Shown: piece after piece, positions 46,931-55,331 of the stretch
How the letters are laid out: each line of letters begins with the position of its first letter
How positions within the stretch are numbered: the stretch's first letter is position 1
DNA from: Afipia clevelandensis ATCC 49720
Lineage (GTDB): Bacteria > Pseudomonadota > Alphaproteobacteria > Rhizobiales > Xanthobacteraceae
NCBI RefSeq assembly: GCF_000336555.1
Contig: NZ_KB375281.1
Coordinates: forward strand, 507,815 to 571,814
Direction of reading: 5' to 3'
Length of the DNA stretch: 64,000 bases
Made by a program: the position numbers and the translations under genes
The notes under the pieces: model-generated
Told to the model about the DNA's origin: nothing
The model's input: the letters and a program-made list of their open reading frames with translations, nothing else
The model's database searches: none

Positions 46931-48472
46931 TTAGTGGAGGGTGTTGGAAGGCCGCCAATTCCAGGGCAGGATTTCGTCGAGCCGGTTCATCGGATACCCG
47001 TTGGACATGCGCTCGAGCACATCCTTGAGATAGGCGAATGGCTCGACATTGTTGAGCTTGGCGGTGGTGATGAGCGAGCAGACCGTCGCCCAGCGTGCTG
47101 CGCCGCCATCGGATCCGGCAAACAGATGGTTCTTGCGGCCGAGGGTAACGGGACGGATCGCGCGTTCGACCGTGTTGGTGTCGAGTTCAATGCGGCCGTC
47201 GTCGAGGAAGCAGCAAAGCGCGTCCCAGCGGCTCAAGGCGTAGCGGATGGCATCGGCGAGGCCGCCGCGGGGTGGGAGTCGAGCGAGCTGCTGGTCGAGC
47301 CAGGCCTTCAGCGCAGCAACCAGTGGTCTGGTCGCTGATTGGCGCATGGTCTGCCGCGCAGCGGCGGTTTGGCCGCGGATGGATGTCTCGATCGCATACA
47401 GTTCAGCGATGCGTCGCAGCGCCTCGGCTGCGACCGGCGACGCGGTCGCCTGTTGCACCTCGTAGAACTTTCTCCTGGCGTGAGCCCAGCAGCCGGCGAG
47501 TTCGATGCGGCCACCTTCGCGGAGCCGATCGAAGCCGGGGTATCCGTCAACCTGCACGACGCCACTGAACGCCGCCAGATGCGAGGCGGGACGCTCCGCC
47601 TTCCGATCGGGGCTGTAAAGATAGAGAGCGGCCGGCGGATCAGGTCCATTCCAGGGCCGGTCATCGCGAGCGTACACCCACAGTCGGCCTGTCTTGGTGC
47701 GCCCACGGCCAGGATCGAGCACCGGGATCGGCGTGTCGTCAGCGAACAGCTTTTGCGAGTTGAAGACGTGCTCGGCGAGCCTTGCCTGCAATGGCTCCAG
47801 CCACCAGCAGGCGCCGCCGACCCAGTTCGCCAGGGTCGAACGATCCAACTCGACACCCTGCCGGGCAAAGATCTGGCTCTGTCGATACAGGGGAAGATGA
47901 TCGCAGTATTTGGAGACAATCACGTGAGCCAGAAGAGCCGCCGTCGCGAGGCCCTTGGCGATCGGGCGCTCCGGAGCCGGTGCCTGGTGGATGGTCCCGC
48001 AGGCCCGGCAGCCGTAGCGCGGCCGGCAAATGCGAATGACCCGCAGCCGTGCTGGTACGTGGTCGAGCATCTCGCTCGTGGTCTCGCCGATCAGATGGAG
48101 ATTGCCCCCACAGCAACGGCAGGTCTGATGATCGAGGTCGAGCCGAACATCTTCGCGCTCAAGATGGGAGGGCAGGCTCGCCCGCTCGCCCTGTGTCTTC
48201 GTCGTCTTGCCCTGGGCGGGCGATGGCGGAAGCCTGGCTTCCGTCCGTGCAAGATCGACATTGAGATCCTCCAAACTGAGCCGCAGCTGATCGTCATCAA
48301 GCTGCTCGGCCCGCCGGCCGAACTGGCTACGCTGGAGCTTCTTGATGATGAGGTTGAGCCGTTTGATCTCGGCCTGCGCTTCGCTGAGGCTGGTGCGCTC
48401 TGCGGCAAGCGAGCGCACCAGCTTCTGCAGTGTCCCCACATCGTTCGGCAGAGCGGCGAGATCGATCTCCAT
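46931..48472 (-). CDS. tnpC: IS66 transposase TnpC
   Basis: This 513-residue protein is the DDE transposase of IS66 elements. It has an N-terminal coiled coil (about 15-55, SLAAERTSLSEAQAEIKRLNLIIKKLQRSQFGRRAEQLD), a zinc-finger-like CRCCGGNL near 120, and the catalytic core with FADDTPIPVLDPGRGRTKTGRLWVY. The DDE-region ending includes ELDTNTVERAIRPVTLGRKNHLFAGSDGGA. It ends 27 bp inside the left terminal repeat. It is of typical length and shows no disruption. Confidence 0.95.
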   Translation of the reverse strand: MEIDLAALPNDVGTLQKLVRSLAAERTSLSEAQAEIKRLNLIIKKLQRSQFGRRAEQLDDDQLRLSLEDLNVDLARTEARLPPSPAQGKTTKTQGERASLPSHLEREDVRLDLDHQTCRCCGGNLHLIGETTSEMLDHVPARLRVIRICRPRYGCRACGTIHQAPAPERPIAKGLATAALLAHVIVSKYCDHLPLYRQSQIFARQGVELDRSTLANWVGGACWWLEPLQARLAEHVFNSQKLFADDTPIPVLDPGRGRTKTGRLWVYARDDRPWNGPDPPAALYLYSPDRKAERPASHLAAFSGVVQVDGYPGFDRLREGGRIELAGCWAHARRKFYEVQQATASPVAAEALRRIAELYAIETSIRGQTAAARQTMRQSATRPLVAALKAWLDQQLARLPPRGGLADAIRYALSRWDALCCFLDDGRIELDTNTVERAIRPVTLGRKNHLFAGSDGGAARWATVCSLITTAKLNNVEPFAYLKDVLERMSNGYPMNRLDEILPWNWRPSNTLH

Positions 48473-48544
48473 GACGAGGAAGATTAACCGACTCGCGCCG
48501 CTCTCGCCGCACTGATTGTCTCATCGAGTCAATCAGCCGCAGCG

Positions 48545-48904
48545 TCAGCCCGCGATTGCCGGACGCCATCGTTGCTCCGGCGCGCGCCAGTCGACGCCTT
48601 CGATCAGTAGCGACAACTGGGCCGAGGTCAGCGACAGCGTCTCGTCCACCTTCATGCTCGGCGGCCACAGGAACATGCCTTGCTCGAGCCTCTTGGTGAA
48701 GAGACAAAAGCCGGTGCCGTCCCAGTAGATAATCTTGATCAGGTTGGCCCGGGTGCGTCCACGGAACACGAACAAGTGGCCCGTGAACGGATCCTGGTGC
48801 AGCACGCCCTGCACCAGCATGGCGAGGCCGTCGATGCCCTTCCTCATGTCGATGAAGCCTAGGGCCAGATGGACCTTCACATTTGGCGGGAGCATGGTCG
48901 TCAT
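48545..48904 (-). CDS. tnpB: IS66 accessory protein TnpB
   Basis: This 119-residue protein has the IS66 Orf2 family signature: PPNVKVHLALGFIDMRKGIDGLAMLVQ, then FVFRGRTRANLIKIIYWDGTGFCLFTKRLEQGMF. It is required with TnpA and TnpC for transposition in studied members. Its start overlaps the tnpA stop (ATGA type), and tnpC starts 72 bp further downstream. Length is normal for the family. Confidence 0.95.
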   Translation of the reverse strand: MTTMLPPNVKVHLALGFIDMRKGIDGLAMLVQGVLHQDPFTGHLFVFRGRTRANLIKIIYWDGTGFCLFTKRLEQGMFLWPPSMKVDETLSLTSAQLSLLIEGVDWRAPEQRWRPAIAG

Positions 48905-49422
48905 GACAGCGCCTCCATATCGGCAGATGCCGGGCGGGACAGCGGGTCATCGCTAATCCGCACGGTGACAAACGCCGGCGCTGCCAGATCTTGCTTCCAT
49001 CGGCGCAGAACGCGACGATCGATGCCATAGCGACGCGCCACATTGGCGCTCGCCCCTGGTCGCGCGGCCTCTGCCAGGATCGAGGCCTTGTCTGCCTCGC
49101 TGAACCGGCGGCGATGCCCCTCGCGTGGCCGCGGAACAATGGGCGTTCTGACCGCGAGGAGGGATAAGTCCCCCGGACTTAAAGGCGGACCAACGGGGGG
49201 ACTTAGGGGAGGACTTAAGGGGCGCCGCCGGTAGAGCAACTTGCGTTGCAACGGCTCCGGTTCGGCTTTGAACTTCTGGCGCCAGTTCTCGAATGCCTTC
49301 TGTGGCAGATTATGAAACTCGCAATATTGCCGCTGATTCAAGTCGCTACGCTTCCACGCCTCATGGTGTGCCCGCCAGAAGTCCTCGCCCTGACGTCTCC
49401 ACACCCGCTTGTCGTTCGACAT
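48901..49422 (-). CDS. tnpA: IS66 accessory protein TnpA with a proline-rich linker
   Basis: This 173-residue TnpA has an N-terminal helical part (WRAHHEAWKRSDLNQRQYCEFHNLPQKAFENWRQKFK) and a C-terminal helix-turn-helix (KASILAEAARPGASANVARRYGIDRRVLRRWKQD). Between them lies a low-complexity stretch, PLSPPLSPPVGPPLSPGDL. At the DNA level GGACTTA recurs three times within 49175-49217, pointing to local repeat expansion in the linker. It is the first gene of the element. The length is normal to slightly long. Confidence 0.93.
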   Translation of the reverse strand: MSNDKRVWRRQGEDFWRAHHEAWKRSDLNQRQYCEFHNLPQKAFENWRQKFKAEPEPLQRKLLYRRRPLSPPLSPPVGPPLSPGDLSLLAVRTPIVPRPREGHRRRFSEADKASILAEAARPGASANVARRYGIDRRVLRRWKQDLAAPAFVTVRISDDPLSRPASADMEALS

Positions 49423-49507
49423 CTCGCTCTCCTCATCTACAAATCGAGAGCGAGAACAGATCGCGTCCGCAATAGCCTATTCAAGCGTGTCAGAATTCAG
49501 CGCTTAC

Positions 49508-49515
49508 GCGGCGCC
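49508..49515. repeat. IS66 target-site duplication, right copy
   Basis: This is the second exact copy of GCGGCGCC, directly after the right terminal repeat. Confidence 0.9.
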
Positions 49516-49811
49516 TGAAGACCTTTATTGCGAATTCCCTGATACAGCGTCGCAATAGCCTGATGCATCGAAAGAATTTCCCTGTTAATTTCAGGTACGA
49601 ATATAGCTAAACTGCTGTGGGACAGGGGTTTCTTGTCGATTTAGAGGCACTCATTGCGCAAAAATCGCTGGATTACCCTGTAAAATTCCCTGTTAGCAGG
49701 GAATTCGATTGGAGACGGGCGCGAACGCCACTGGGTCGCCAGCCAGTTTGACCCTGCATCGATAAAATCGCGCCGTTCAACTCGCCGCTGCAGCGACGAG
49801 GTGCGCGTCTC
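49516..49811. other. Intergenic region with short TTCCCTG repeats
   Basis: About 300 bp without a recognised gene. The motif AATTCCCTGnTA or close forms occurs three times (49533, 49575 and 49683). The third is part of a perfect inverted repeat, AATTCCCTG-TTAG-CAGGGAATT (49684-49705). It lies about 110 bp beyond the 3' end of the minus-strand phosphonate operon, but no T-run follows on either strand. It is probably decayed repeat DNA rather than a regulatory region. Confidence 0.4.
49684..49705. repeat. Perfect 9-bp inverted repeat (hairpin)
   Basis: AATTCCCTG and CAGGGAATT are separated by TTAG. It lies downstream of the DUF1045 gene and could be a weak terminator or a repeat relic. The lack of a following T-run argues against an intrinsic terminator. 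Confidence 0.5.
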
Positions 49812-50519
49812 TCATGCCCGGGCCGGCGTGAGCGGCCAGTGGTGGACGATCGTGAATCGGGTCGTCGCACCGTCCTGACGCAAGAGCGCCAGACGGTCGA
49901 TCGCGATCGTTTCAAGGTTCAGCGCGGCGAACCTGTCCCGAAGGATAGCGGTGACGGATTCCAGCCGGTCTGCCGGAAGCGAGCCCGCCAGGGTCATGTG
50001 GAAGCGGAAGTCGTCCATCACATAGGGATAGCCCCAGCGGTCGAGATGCGCGATCTGCCGCCCCGAGAGCACAGACGCGTTGCGGCGTTCGCGATCTGCA
50101 GCCGTCAGCGGCGCACGGAAGCCGTCGAATGCCGTCACGCAATCCCGCGCGAAGGCTTGAAGGGCTTCGCAAGGTGGGTCCGGGACAACGGCGATGAAAC
50201 TGCTGATGCTGCGAACGGTTGGAGTAATCACCGGTATTGCGCGCGGTGTTCGCGCAAACGCGGCCATCGCCGAAATCAAGTCACCCTCTGTCCGGTTCGC
50301 GGCGAGCGCGATCGGCGCCTTCAGCGTGGCATGAAATCCGTACTTGCGGGGATCGCCGGTGAAACGCGCCCAGCCGTCAACTTCGCTTTCGATGTTCGGG
50401 GCGAAAGCCAGCGGTTGGCCCGCATAGGCGTCGTATCCAATCAGGCTCGCGCCGAACCGATACAGGACGCTGTCGGCTGCGGGGACGAAGTAGATGGCGT
50501 AACGGGGATATTGCGACAT
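49812..50519 (-). CDS. DUF1045 phosphonate-locus protein, 2H phosphoesterase-like
   Basis: This 235-residue protein belongs to the DUF1045 family found in carbon-phosphorus lyase loci (MSQYPRYAIYFVPAADSVLYRFG start). It carries two HxT motifs spaced as in 2H phosphoesterases: H63-A-T65 in GFHATLKAP and H174-M-T176 in FRFHMTLAGS. It may hydrolyse a cyclic phosphate, and no metallo-beta-lactamase PhnP is visible in the window. The ATG at 50519 follows the phnM-like stop by 22 bp; a TTG at 50555 would overlap it. It ends the minus-strand operon. Confidence 0.85.
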   Translation of the reverse strand: MSQYPRYAIYFVPAADSVLYRFGASLIGYDAYAGQPLAFAPNIESEVDGWARFTGDPRKYGFHATLKAPIALAANRTEGDLISAMAAFARTPRAIPVITPTVRSISSFIAVVPDPPCEALQAFARDCVTAFDGFRAPLTAADRERRNASVLSGRQIAHLDRWGYPYVMDDFRFHMTLAGSLPADRLESVTAILRDRFAALNLETIAIDRLALLRQDGATTRFTIVHHWPLTPARA

Positions 50520-50541
50520 GCGGATCTGAGTAGCCGTCCGG

Positions 50542-51732
50542 TCAGGCCGGTTCAACCTGCCGCATTGCTGCAGACGCCGATAAAACGCGCTGCGGTTCTG
50601 TCAGATGGACGATGCGCCCTTCGGTCATGGCCGCGATCACGCGGGGCCTGAGCGGCTCCTGCGCGTCGACCAGGATAATGTCAGCGCGTTTTCCCGGAGC
50701 GATTTCGCCGCGGTCGCGCAGCCCGGTCGCGGCGGCAGGTGCGCCCGATACCAGCGACCATGCTTGCTCAAGCGGCAGGATGTTATCGGCGGCCAGCATG
50801 AAGGCGGCGAGCAGGGGAGCGGGATAGTAATAGTCCGATGCCAGGATCGAGCACAGGCCCTTGCTCACCATGTCCGAAGCGCTGGTCCATCCGGTATGGC
50901 TTCCGCCGCGCACCACATTCGGCGCGCCGAACACGGTGAAGTCTCCGGCATCGGCCGCCGCCCGCGCCGTTTCCTCGTTGATTGGAAACTCGGCGAGACG
51001 GACACCCATGGCCCGGAACTCAGCGCGCTGTTCGGGCGACTTGTCGTCATGGGACAGCAGGGGGATCCCGTAGTCATTTGCAATGGCGGCGAGCCGGGCA
51101 ATGGACGCGGGAACGCTCTGCGCGCCGGCCAGAACGCGCTCGACCAGCTTGTCGAATTCGCTTTCGCTGAGACCGGCCCGTTCCACCATGCGCATCCGCT
51201 TCTTCGGATTGCTCATGGATGCGCTGGTCATGTCCATGTGGTCGTTGAAAGCGAGGAGATGGACGCGGCCGGTGACCAGCCATTCGGCAATCGTTGGCTC
51301 GGCGTCAAGGTTGTAGGTCTCCTGCCGCAGGTGAAAACGGGTGTCGGCGGCGAGTTGAGGCTGCATGGCCTCGATCGCGTCGAGAAGACGGTGTGCATTC
51401 TCCGTCCCGCGCAGGCCGGGCTCCCAGGACCAGGTGGTGGCATGAAATACGGTGGTGATGCCGTTGGCAATCGCCTGCCGGTCGCTGTCGAGCAGCGCAA
51501 CGTCGATGGGAAAGCCGACGCCCGGGCGCGGCATCATCTGGCGCTCGAACGCATCGCCGTGCATGTCAACGATACCGGGAAGCGCGAGGAGGCCGCGGCC
51601 ATCGAGGCGCAACGCCTTCGCTGCGCTTCGCGATGACGTCTCTGCGATCTCGCCGCCCTCGATATGGATGGAAGCGTCAACGAACTCATGCCCGATGAGC
51701 GCCTTGCCGCCTTCAATCAGAATGTCAGTCAT
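50542..51732 (-). CDS. phnM: PhnM-type alpha-D-ribose 1-methylphosphonate 5-triphosphate diphosphatase, paralogue 1
   Basis: This 396-residue amidohydrolase-fold protein is of the PhnM family, which releases pyrophosphate from ribose methylphosphonate triphosphate. The metal motif is [21 protein letters not shown] (H58-x-D60). Further conserved parts are [31 protein letters not shown] and [11 protein letters not shown]. It differs clearly from the second phnM at 61603, whose motif is ELHTDHLEAHY. This HGD form is the type seen in rhizobial phn loci. It overlaps the acetyltransferase gene by 8 bp. Confidence 0.85.
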   Translation of the reverse strand: MTDILIEGGKALIGHEFVDASIHIEGGEIAETSSRSAAKALRLDGRGLLALPGIVDMHGDAFERQMMPRPGVGFPIDVALLDSDRQAIANGITTVFHATTWSWEPGLRGTENAHRLLDAIEAMQPQLAADTRFHLRQETYNLDAEPTIAEWLVTGRVHLLAFNDHMDMTSASMSNPKKRMRMVERAGLSESEFDKLVERVLAGAQSVPASIARLAAIANDYGIPLLSHDDKSPEQRAEFRAMGVRLAEFPINEETARAAADAGDFTVFGAPNVVRGGSHTGWTSASDMVSKGLCSILASDYYYPAPLLAAFMLAADNILPLEQAWSLVSGAPAAATGLRDRGEIAPGKRADIILVDAQEPLRPRVIAAMTEGRIVHLTEPQRVLSASAAMRQVEPA

Positions 51733-52387
51733 GTACCAGCTCTTTCAAGGCGCGATCCGTTGATTCGGCGTTGCGATACTTCTCGATAAAGCCTTCAACC
51801 GGAAGGGTCCGGAAGTCCGGCAAGGCCTGTCGCAGGCGCTCATGGTCCCAGTCCCACCACGCCAGCGCTAACAGTTCTTGCGCGATGCGCTCGGGAAACC
51901 GCCGCCGGATCGGCTTGGCGGGATTGCCGGCAACGATCGTGTAGGCGGGGACATCCTTCGTCACCACGGCGCCCGCTGCGATGACGGCGCCGCTGCCGAT
52001 ACTGCGGCCGGGCAGCACGATGGCGCCGTGGCCGACCCAGACATCGTGCCCGAATGTCACATGATGAGCGCGCCGCCAGTCGAAGAATGCCGCCTCGTCC
52101 GTTTCACCCGCAAAGTAGGCGCTGGCGCGATACGTAAAATGTGCCTGCGATGCGCGGTGCATCGGGTGATTGCCGGGATTGATCCGCGTCATCGCGGCGA
52201 TCGAGCAGAATTTTCCGATCGTTGCGTAGGCAATCTGGCTGTCGTTGACGACGTAGGAATAGTCGCCGAGGTTCACTTCGTGCAGGACGGTGCGGGCGCC
52301 GATTTCGCAATAGGCTCCGGCGCTGCTGTCGCGAAGCATTGCCGTCGGGTCGATGAAGGGTTGAGCCGACAGAATCTTTCCGGCCAT
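51725..52387 (-). CDS. Phosphonate-locus hexapeptide-repeat acetyltransferase
   Basis: This 220-residue left-handed beta-helix transferase has repeats such as [23 protein letters not shown] and a catalytic-region [51 protein letters not shown]. It matches the transferase family found in phosphonate operons. The likely role is N-acetylation of aminoalkylphosphonates or detoxification, by analogy to PhnO, but this is inferred. The ATG at 52387 was preferred to 52468 because the known family start aligns there. It heads the minus-strand operon, divergent from phnC. Confidence 0.85.
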   Translation of the reverse strand: MAGKILSAQPFIDPTAMLRDSSAGAYCEIGARTVLHEVNLGDYSYVVNDSQIAYATIGKFCSIAAMTRINPGNHPMHRASQAHFTYRASAYFAGETDEAAFFDWRRAHHVTFGHDVWVGHGAIVLPGRSIGSGAVIAAGAVVTKDVPAYTIVAGNPAKPIRRRFPERIAQELLALAWWDWDHERLRQALPDFRTLPVEGFIEKYRNAESTDRALKELVHD

Positions 52388-52523
52388 GACAATGATTCCG
52401 GTAACTGGGAGAGACAACGTCTCTTCACGGCATTTCGTGACAGCATCATGAAGCCTGGATGACGGCAAACAATTTCGCGCAGCAGGCGCATTGTCTGCGG
52501 AAAAGACTGCCCGCCAGCACGAG

Positions 52524-52540
52524 CGTCACACAACTGTAGA
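52524..52540 (+). promoter_or_regulatory. Pho-box-like site upstream of phnC
   Basis: CGTCACACAACTGTAG has two TGTCA-like half sites 11 bases apart, as in PhoB boxes, about 45 bp before the phnC ATG. The second half is imperfect (CTGTAG). A weaker candidate faces the acetyltransferase gene on the minus strand near 52425-52445. Phosphate-starvation control of phnCDE is expected from known systems. Confidence 0.5.
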
Positions 52541-52584
52541 AAACCCGCGTTAGCGAGGGAGGGTGACTGCAACGGAGTCGGCGC

Positions 52585-53397
52585 ATGCTTGAAGTGGACG
52601 GACTAACGTGCCGGTTTGGTGCGAAGACAGCCGTTGATAATGCGTCGTTCGCGATCGAGCCGGGCCGTTTTGTCGGCGTAATCGGCCGCTCGGGCGCTGG
52701 CAAGTCGACGCTGCTCCGCATGATCAATCGCCTCGAAAACCCGACCGCAGGACGCATCCTGTTTGAGGGGGTGGACGTCACGGCGCTACAGGGCCGGGAT
52801 CTACGCCGCTGGCGCGCGCGCTCGGCGATGATCTTCCAGCAATTCAATCTGGTCGGGCGTCTCGACGTGCTGACCAATGTTCTGATGGGACGCCTTGCCG
52901 GTATGCCGTTCTGGCGGTCGGTGACGCAGCTTTGGCCCCACGACGACAAGGCCATGGCGATTTCGGCGCTCGAACAGTTCGACATGATGCCGATGGCGGC
53001 GCAGCGCGCCGATCAGCTCTCGGGCGGACAACAGCAGCGCGTGGCCATCGCCCGCGCACTGGTTCAGCAGCCCGACATCATTCTCGCCGACGAGCCGATT
53101 GCATCGCTCGATCCGCGCAACACGCGCATCGTGATGGATGCGCTGCTGCGGATCAACAAGCACTTCGGCATCACCGTGATCTGCAATCTTCACTCTCTGG
53201 AACTCGCGCGAAACTATTGTGATCGCCTGATCGGAATGTCCGCCGGCCGGGTCGTGTTCGACGGTGCGCCGGCTGCGTTGACCGACAGCATCGCGCGCGA
53301 GCTCTACGATCTCGAAGCTGGAGAAGTGATGGGAGAGGTTCCGGACTTCGCGCCGGGAGAACTGACACCTGCACTTGGAAATGCCGTGGCGGCCTAG
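52585..53397 (+). CDS. phnC: Phosphonate ABC transporter ATP-binding protein PhnC
   Basis: This 270-residue ATPase has Walker [10 protein letters not shown] (34-42), the PhnC-typical [20 protein letters not shown], signature [15 protein letters not shown] and Walker [14 protein letters not shown]. It powers phosphonate import with PhnD and PhnE. It is the first gene of phnC-phnD-phnE1-phnE2, 43 bp before phnD, and is transcribed divergently from the acetyltransferase-phnM operon. Confidence 0.95.
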   Translation: MLEVDGLTCRFGAKTAVDNASFAIEPGRFVGVIGRSGAGKSTLLRMINRLENPTAGRILFEGVDVTALQGRDLRRWRARSAMIFQQFNLVGRLDVLTNVLMGRLAGMPFWRSVTQLWPHDDKAMAISALEQFDMMPMAAQRADQLSGGQQQRVAIARALVQQPDIILADEPIASLDPRNTRIVMDALLRINKHFGITVICNLHSLELARNYCDRLIGMSAGRVVFDGAPAALTDSIARELYDLEAGEVMGEVPDFAPGELTPALGNAVAA

Positions 53398-53440
53398 TTT
53401 GTCGCCCAATGAACTTACCGACTGACCCCAAGAGGATATC

Positions 53441-54379
53441 ATGATCAATCGTCGCATCGTCATTGCGGGCGCCGCCGCGCTCGCCCTCAGCACTACCGCA
53501 GCATCGGCCCAGGACTGGAAGTCGAAGTATCCAGAGCTAACCTTCGCCGTGGTGCCGGCCGAAAATGCGTCCGGCGTCACTGAGCGCTGGGCGCCGTTCA
53601 TTTCCTATCTGAGCAAGGAACTCGGCGTGAAGGTGAACCTGCGTATCGCCAACGACTATGCTGCCGTCATCGAAGGCCAGCGCTCGGGCGCGATTCATAT
53701 CGCGAGCTATGGCTCGGCTTCCTTCGCCCGTGCTCGCATGACCGGCGTCAAGACGGAAGCTTTTGCCAACGACCGCAACATCGATGGCACCACGGGCTAT
53801 TACTCGATGTTCTTCGTGCTCGCGAAAAGCCCGTACAAGACCATCGACGATGTGAAGGGCAAGAACCTCGGTCTTGTCGATCCCAATTCGACCTCGGGCA
53901 ACAATGTTCCGCGTTTCGAACTGAACAAGATGCAGATCACCGATGCTGAATCCTATTTCAGCAAGGTGGTCTTCACCGGCAGCCATGAAAACGCGCTTCT
54001 TGCGCTTGCCCAGGGCACTGTCGACGTGGCCGCCAATCAGTGGACTACCGAGAACGACTCGACGTTGTCGCAGATGCTGACCAAGGGCATGCTGAAGAAT
54101 GCGGACGGATCGGTGATGAAGAAGGACGACTTCCGCATCATCCACAAGTCTGCGCCGATCCTGAACGGCCCGTATGCGGTTCTCGAAGACATGCCTGCGG
54201 GCCTCAAGACCAGCATCGAGAAGGCCTTCTTCGATGCGCCGGTCAAGGACAAGGCAGCCTTTGACCGTTTGTCCGACGGGCAGAAGAAGGACTTCCATCC
54301 TGCGACCACGAAGGACTGGGACGGCATGATCGAACTGATCAAGTTCGTCGACAGCCTCCGCAAGAGGAAGGCGTCCTGA
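53441..54379 (+). CDS. phnD: Phosphonate-binding periplasmic protein PhnD
   Basis: This 312-residue protein has a signal peptide (about 1-23, ending ASAQ) and the PhnD/SsuA-like fold. Family segments include TFAVVPAENASGVTERWAPF, YYSMFFVLAKSPYKTIDDVKGK and DPNSTSGNNVPRFELNK. It captures alkylphosphonates in the periplasm for PhnC-PhnE. It is followed by a strong hairpin before phnE1, as often seen after highly expressed binding-protein genes. Confidence 0.94.
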   Translation: MINRRIVIAGAAALALSTTAASAQDWKSKYPELTFAVVPAENASGVTERWAPFISYLSKELGVKVNLRIANDYAAVIEGQRSGAIHIASYGSASFARARMTGVKTEAFANDRNIDGTTGYYSMFFVLAKSPYKTIDDVKGKNLGLVDPNSTSGNNVPRFELNKMQITDAESYFSKVVFTGSHENALLALAQGTVDVAANQWTTENDSTLSQMLTKGMLKNADGSVMKKDDFRIIHKSAPILNGPYAVLEDMPAGLKTSIEKAFFDAPVKDKAAFDRLSDGQKKDFHPATTKDWDGMIELIKFVDSLRKRKAS

Positions 54380-54397
54380 TTCACTTCGATTGAACAG

Positions 54398-54423
54398 AGG
54401 GCCGGGGATCGAACTCCGGCCCT
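54398..54423 (+). terminator. Intercistronic hairpin between phnD and phnE1
   Basis: AGGGCCGGGG and CTCCGGCCCT pair over 10 bases with one mismatch around a 6-base loop, and no T-run follows. It probably acts as a partial terminator or mRNA-stabilising hairpin that raises PhnD over PhnE. It also argues that phnE1 starts downstream at 54447 rather than at the open TTG at 54390. Confidence 0.55.
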
Positions 54424-54446
54424 TCCTCCATGATCAGAGCTGTGAC

Positions 54447-55331
54447 TTGACGACCAGCCTCTCCAGCTATCCGCCCCAGCAGATCGCCGCACTTGAAGCC
54501 GCTTACAAGGCGGCCGTCTTCACTAAGCGGGTGCGATTTTTGGCGGGGCTTTCCCTGTTTGTCGCGTTGTTGATCCTTGCGGGATTAGGGGCTGAAGTTG
54601 CGCCGAAAACCTTTGTCGACAAGATCGGAAACTTTGTCAGCTATTTCGACCGCATCCTGAATCTCGATACTGGAAAGCGGGTCTGGACCGATCCCTCCGA
54701 GTGGTTTTGGGGCTGGCAGAAATGGCTGAAGCTGCTCGCCGAAACACTGCTGCTCAGTTATGTCGGGACCACGATGGGTGCGACCGGCGCATTCGTTCTG
54801 AATTTCTTCGCCGCTGCAAACCTCTCGCCACATCCAGCCTTGCGGTTTGTGGTGCGCAGGCTGCTGGAGTTCTGCCGGACGGTTCCGAGCATCGTATTCG
54901 CACTGATCTTTGTGATCGCCTTCGGTCTCGGCCCGATGGCGGGTGTGCTTGCGATTGGCATTCATTCGATCGGTGCGCTCGGCAAGCTCTATTCGGAGCA
55001 GGCCGAGAGCATTGATATGAAACCGCTCGAAGGAGTCCGGTCCACGGGCGCAAGCTGGCTGTCGTCGATCCGCTTTGCGGTGTTGCCTCAGGTGATGCCG
55101 GGCTTTGCCAGCTACACGCTGCTGCGGTTCGAGATCAATGTGCGTGAAGCGTCCGTGATGGGGTTTGTCGGCGCAGGCGGCATCGGTCAGGAGCTTGTTG
55201 TTGCCGTGCGCAAGTTCTTCTATTCCGACGTCAGCGCGATCCTGCTGATGATCATTGTCACGGTTTTCGTCATCGACATTTGCACGGGATGGCTGCGCGC
55301 GCGATTGTTCGGCGTGGAGCAGCGCGCATGA
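54447..55331 (+). CDS. phnE: Phosphonate ABC transporter permease PhnE (first copy)
   Basis: This membrane protein of about 294 residues has a cytoplasmic N-terminal part (YPPQQIAALEAAYKAAVFTKRVRF), several transmembrane helices and the PhnE signature LYSEQAESIDMKPLEGVRSTGASWLSSIRFAVLPQVMPGF, which contacts PhnC. The TTG at 54447 is the likely start, since no ATG fits and a hairpin occupies the region before it. Its stop overlaps the ATG of the second phnE. Confidence 0.9.
   Translation: MTTSLSSYPPQQIAALEAAYKAAVFTKRVRFLAGLSLFVALLILAGLGAEVAPKTFVDKIGNFVSYFDRILNLDTGKRVWTDPSEWFWGWQKWLKLLAETLLLSYVGTTMGATGAFVLNFFAAANLSPHPALRFVVRRLLEFCRTVPSIVFALIFVIAFGLGPMAGVLAIGIHSIGALGKLYSEQAESIDMKPLEGVRSTGASWLSSIRFAVLPQVMPGFASYTLLRFEINVREASVMGFVGAGGIGQELVVAVRKFFYSDVSAILLMIIVTVFVIDICTGWLRARLFGVEQRA

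Larger units (their letters stand above)
46904..49507 (-). mobile_element. Intact IS66-family insertion sequence (2604 bp)
   Basis: Both ends begin GTAAGCG reading inward and share AATTC and ACACG further in, as expected for imperfect IS66 terminal repeats. The 8-bp GCGGCGCC flanks the element on both sides. Inside are tnpA, tnpB and tnpC in order on the minus strand, all with full-length open frames. A perfect duplication and intact genes indicate a recent insertion. A 95-bp piece of the same element occurs at window position 1. Confidence 0.92.

Noticed and set aside
47339-48487. Open frame of 382 codons on the plus strand
   Set aside because: It lies wholly antisense to tnpC, which has clear IS66 family motifs. 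GC-rich codon bias explains the open antisense frame.
50605-51636. Open frame of 343 codons on the plus strand
   Set aside because: It is antisense to the phnM paralogue with its metal and substrate motifs.
53537-54298. Open frame of 253 codons on the minus strand
   Set aside because: It is antisense to phnD and has no start context or family similarity.
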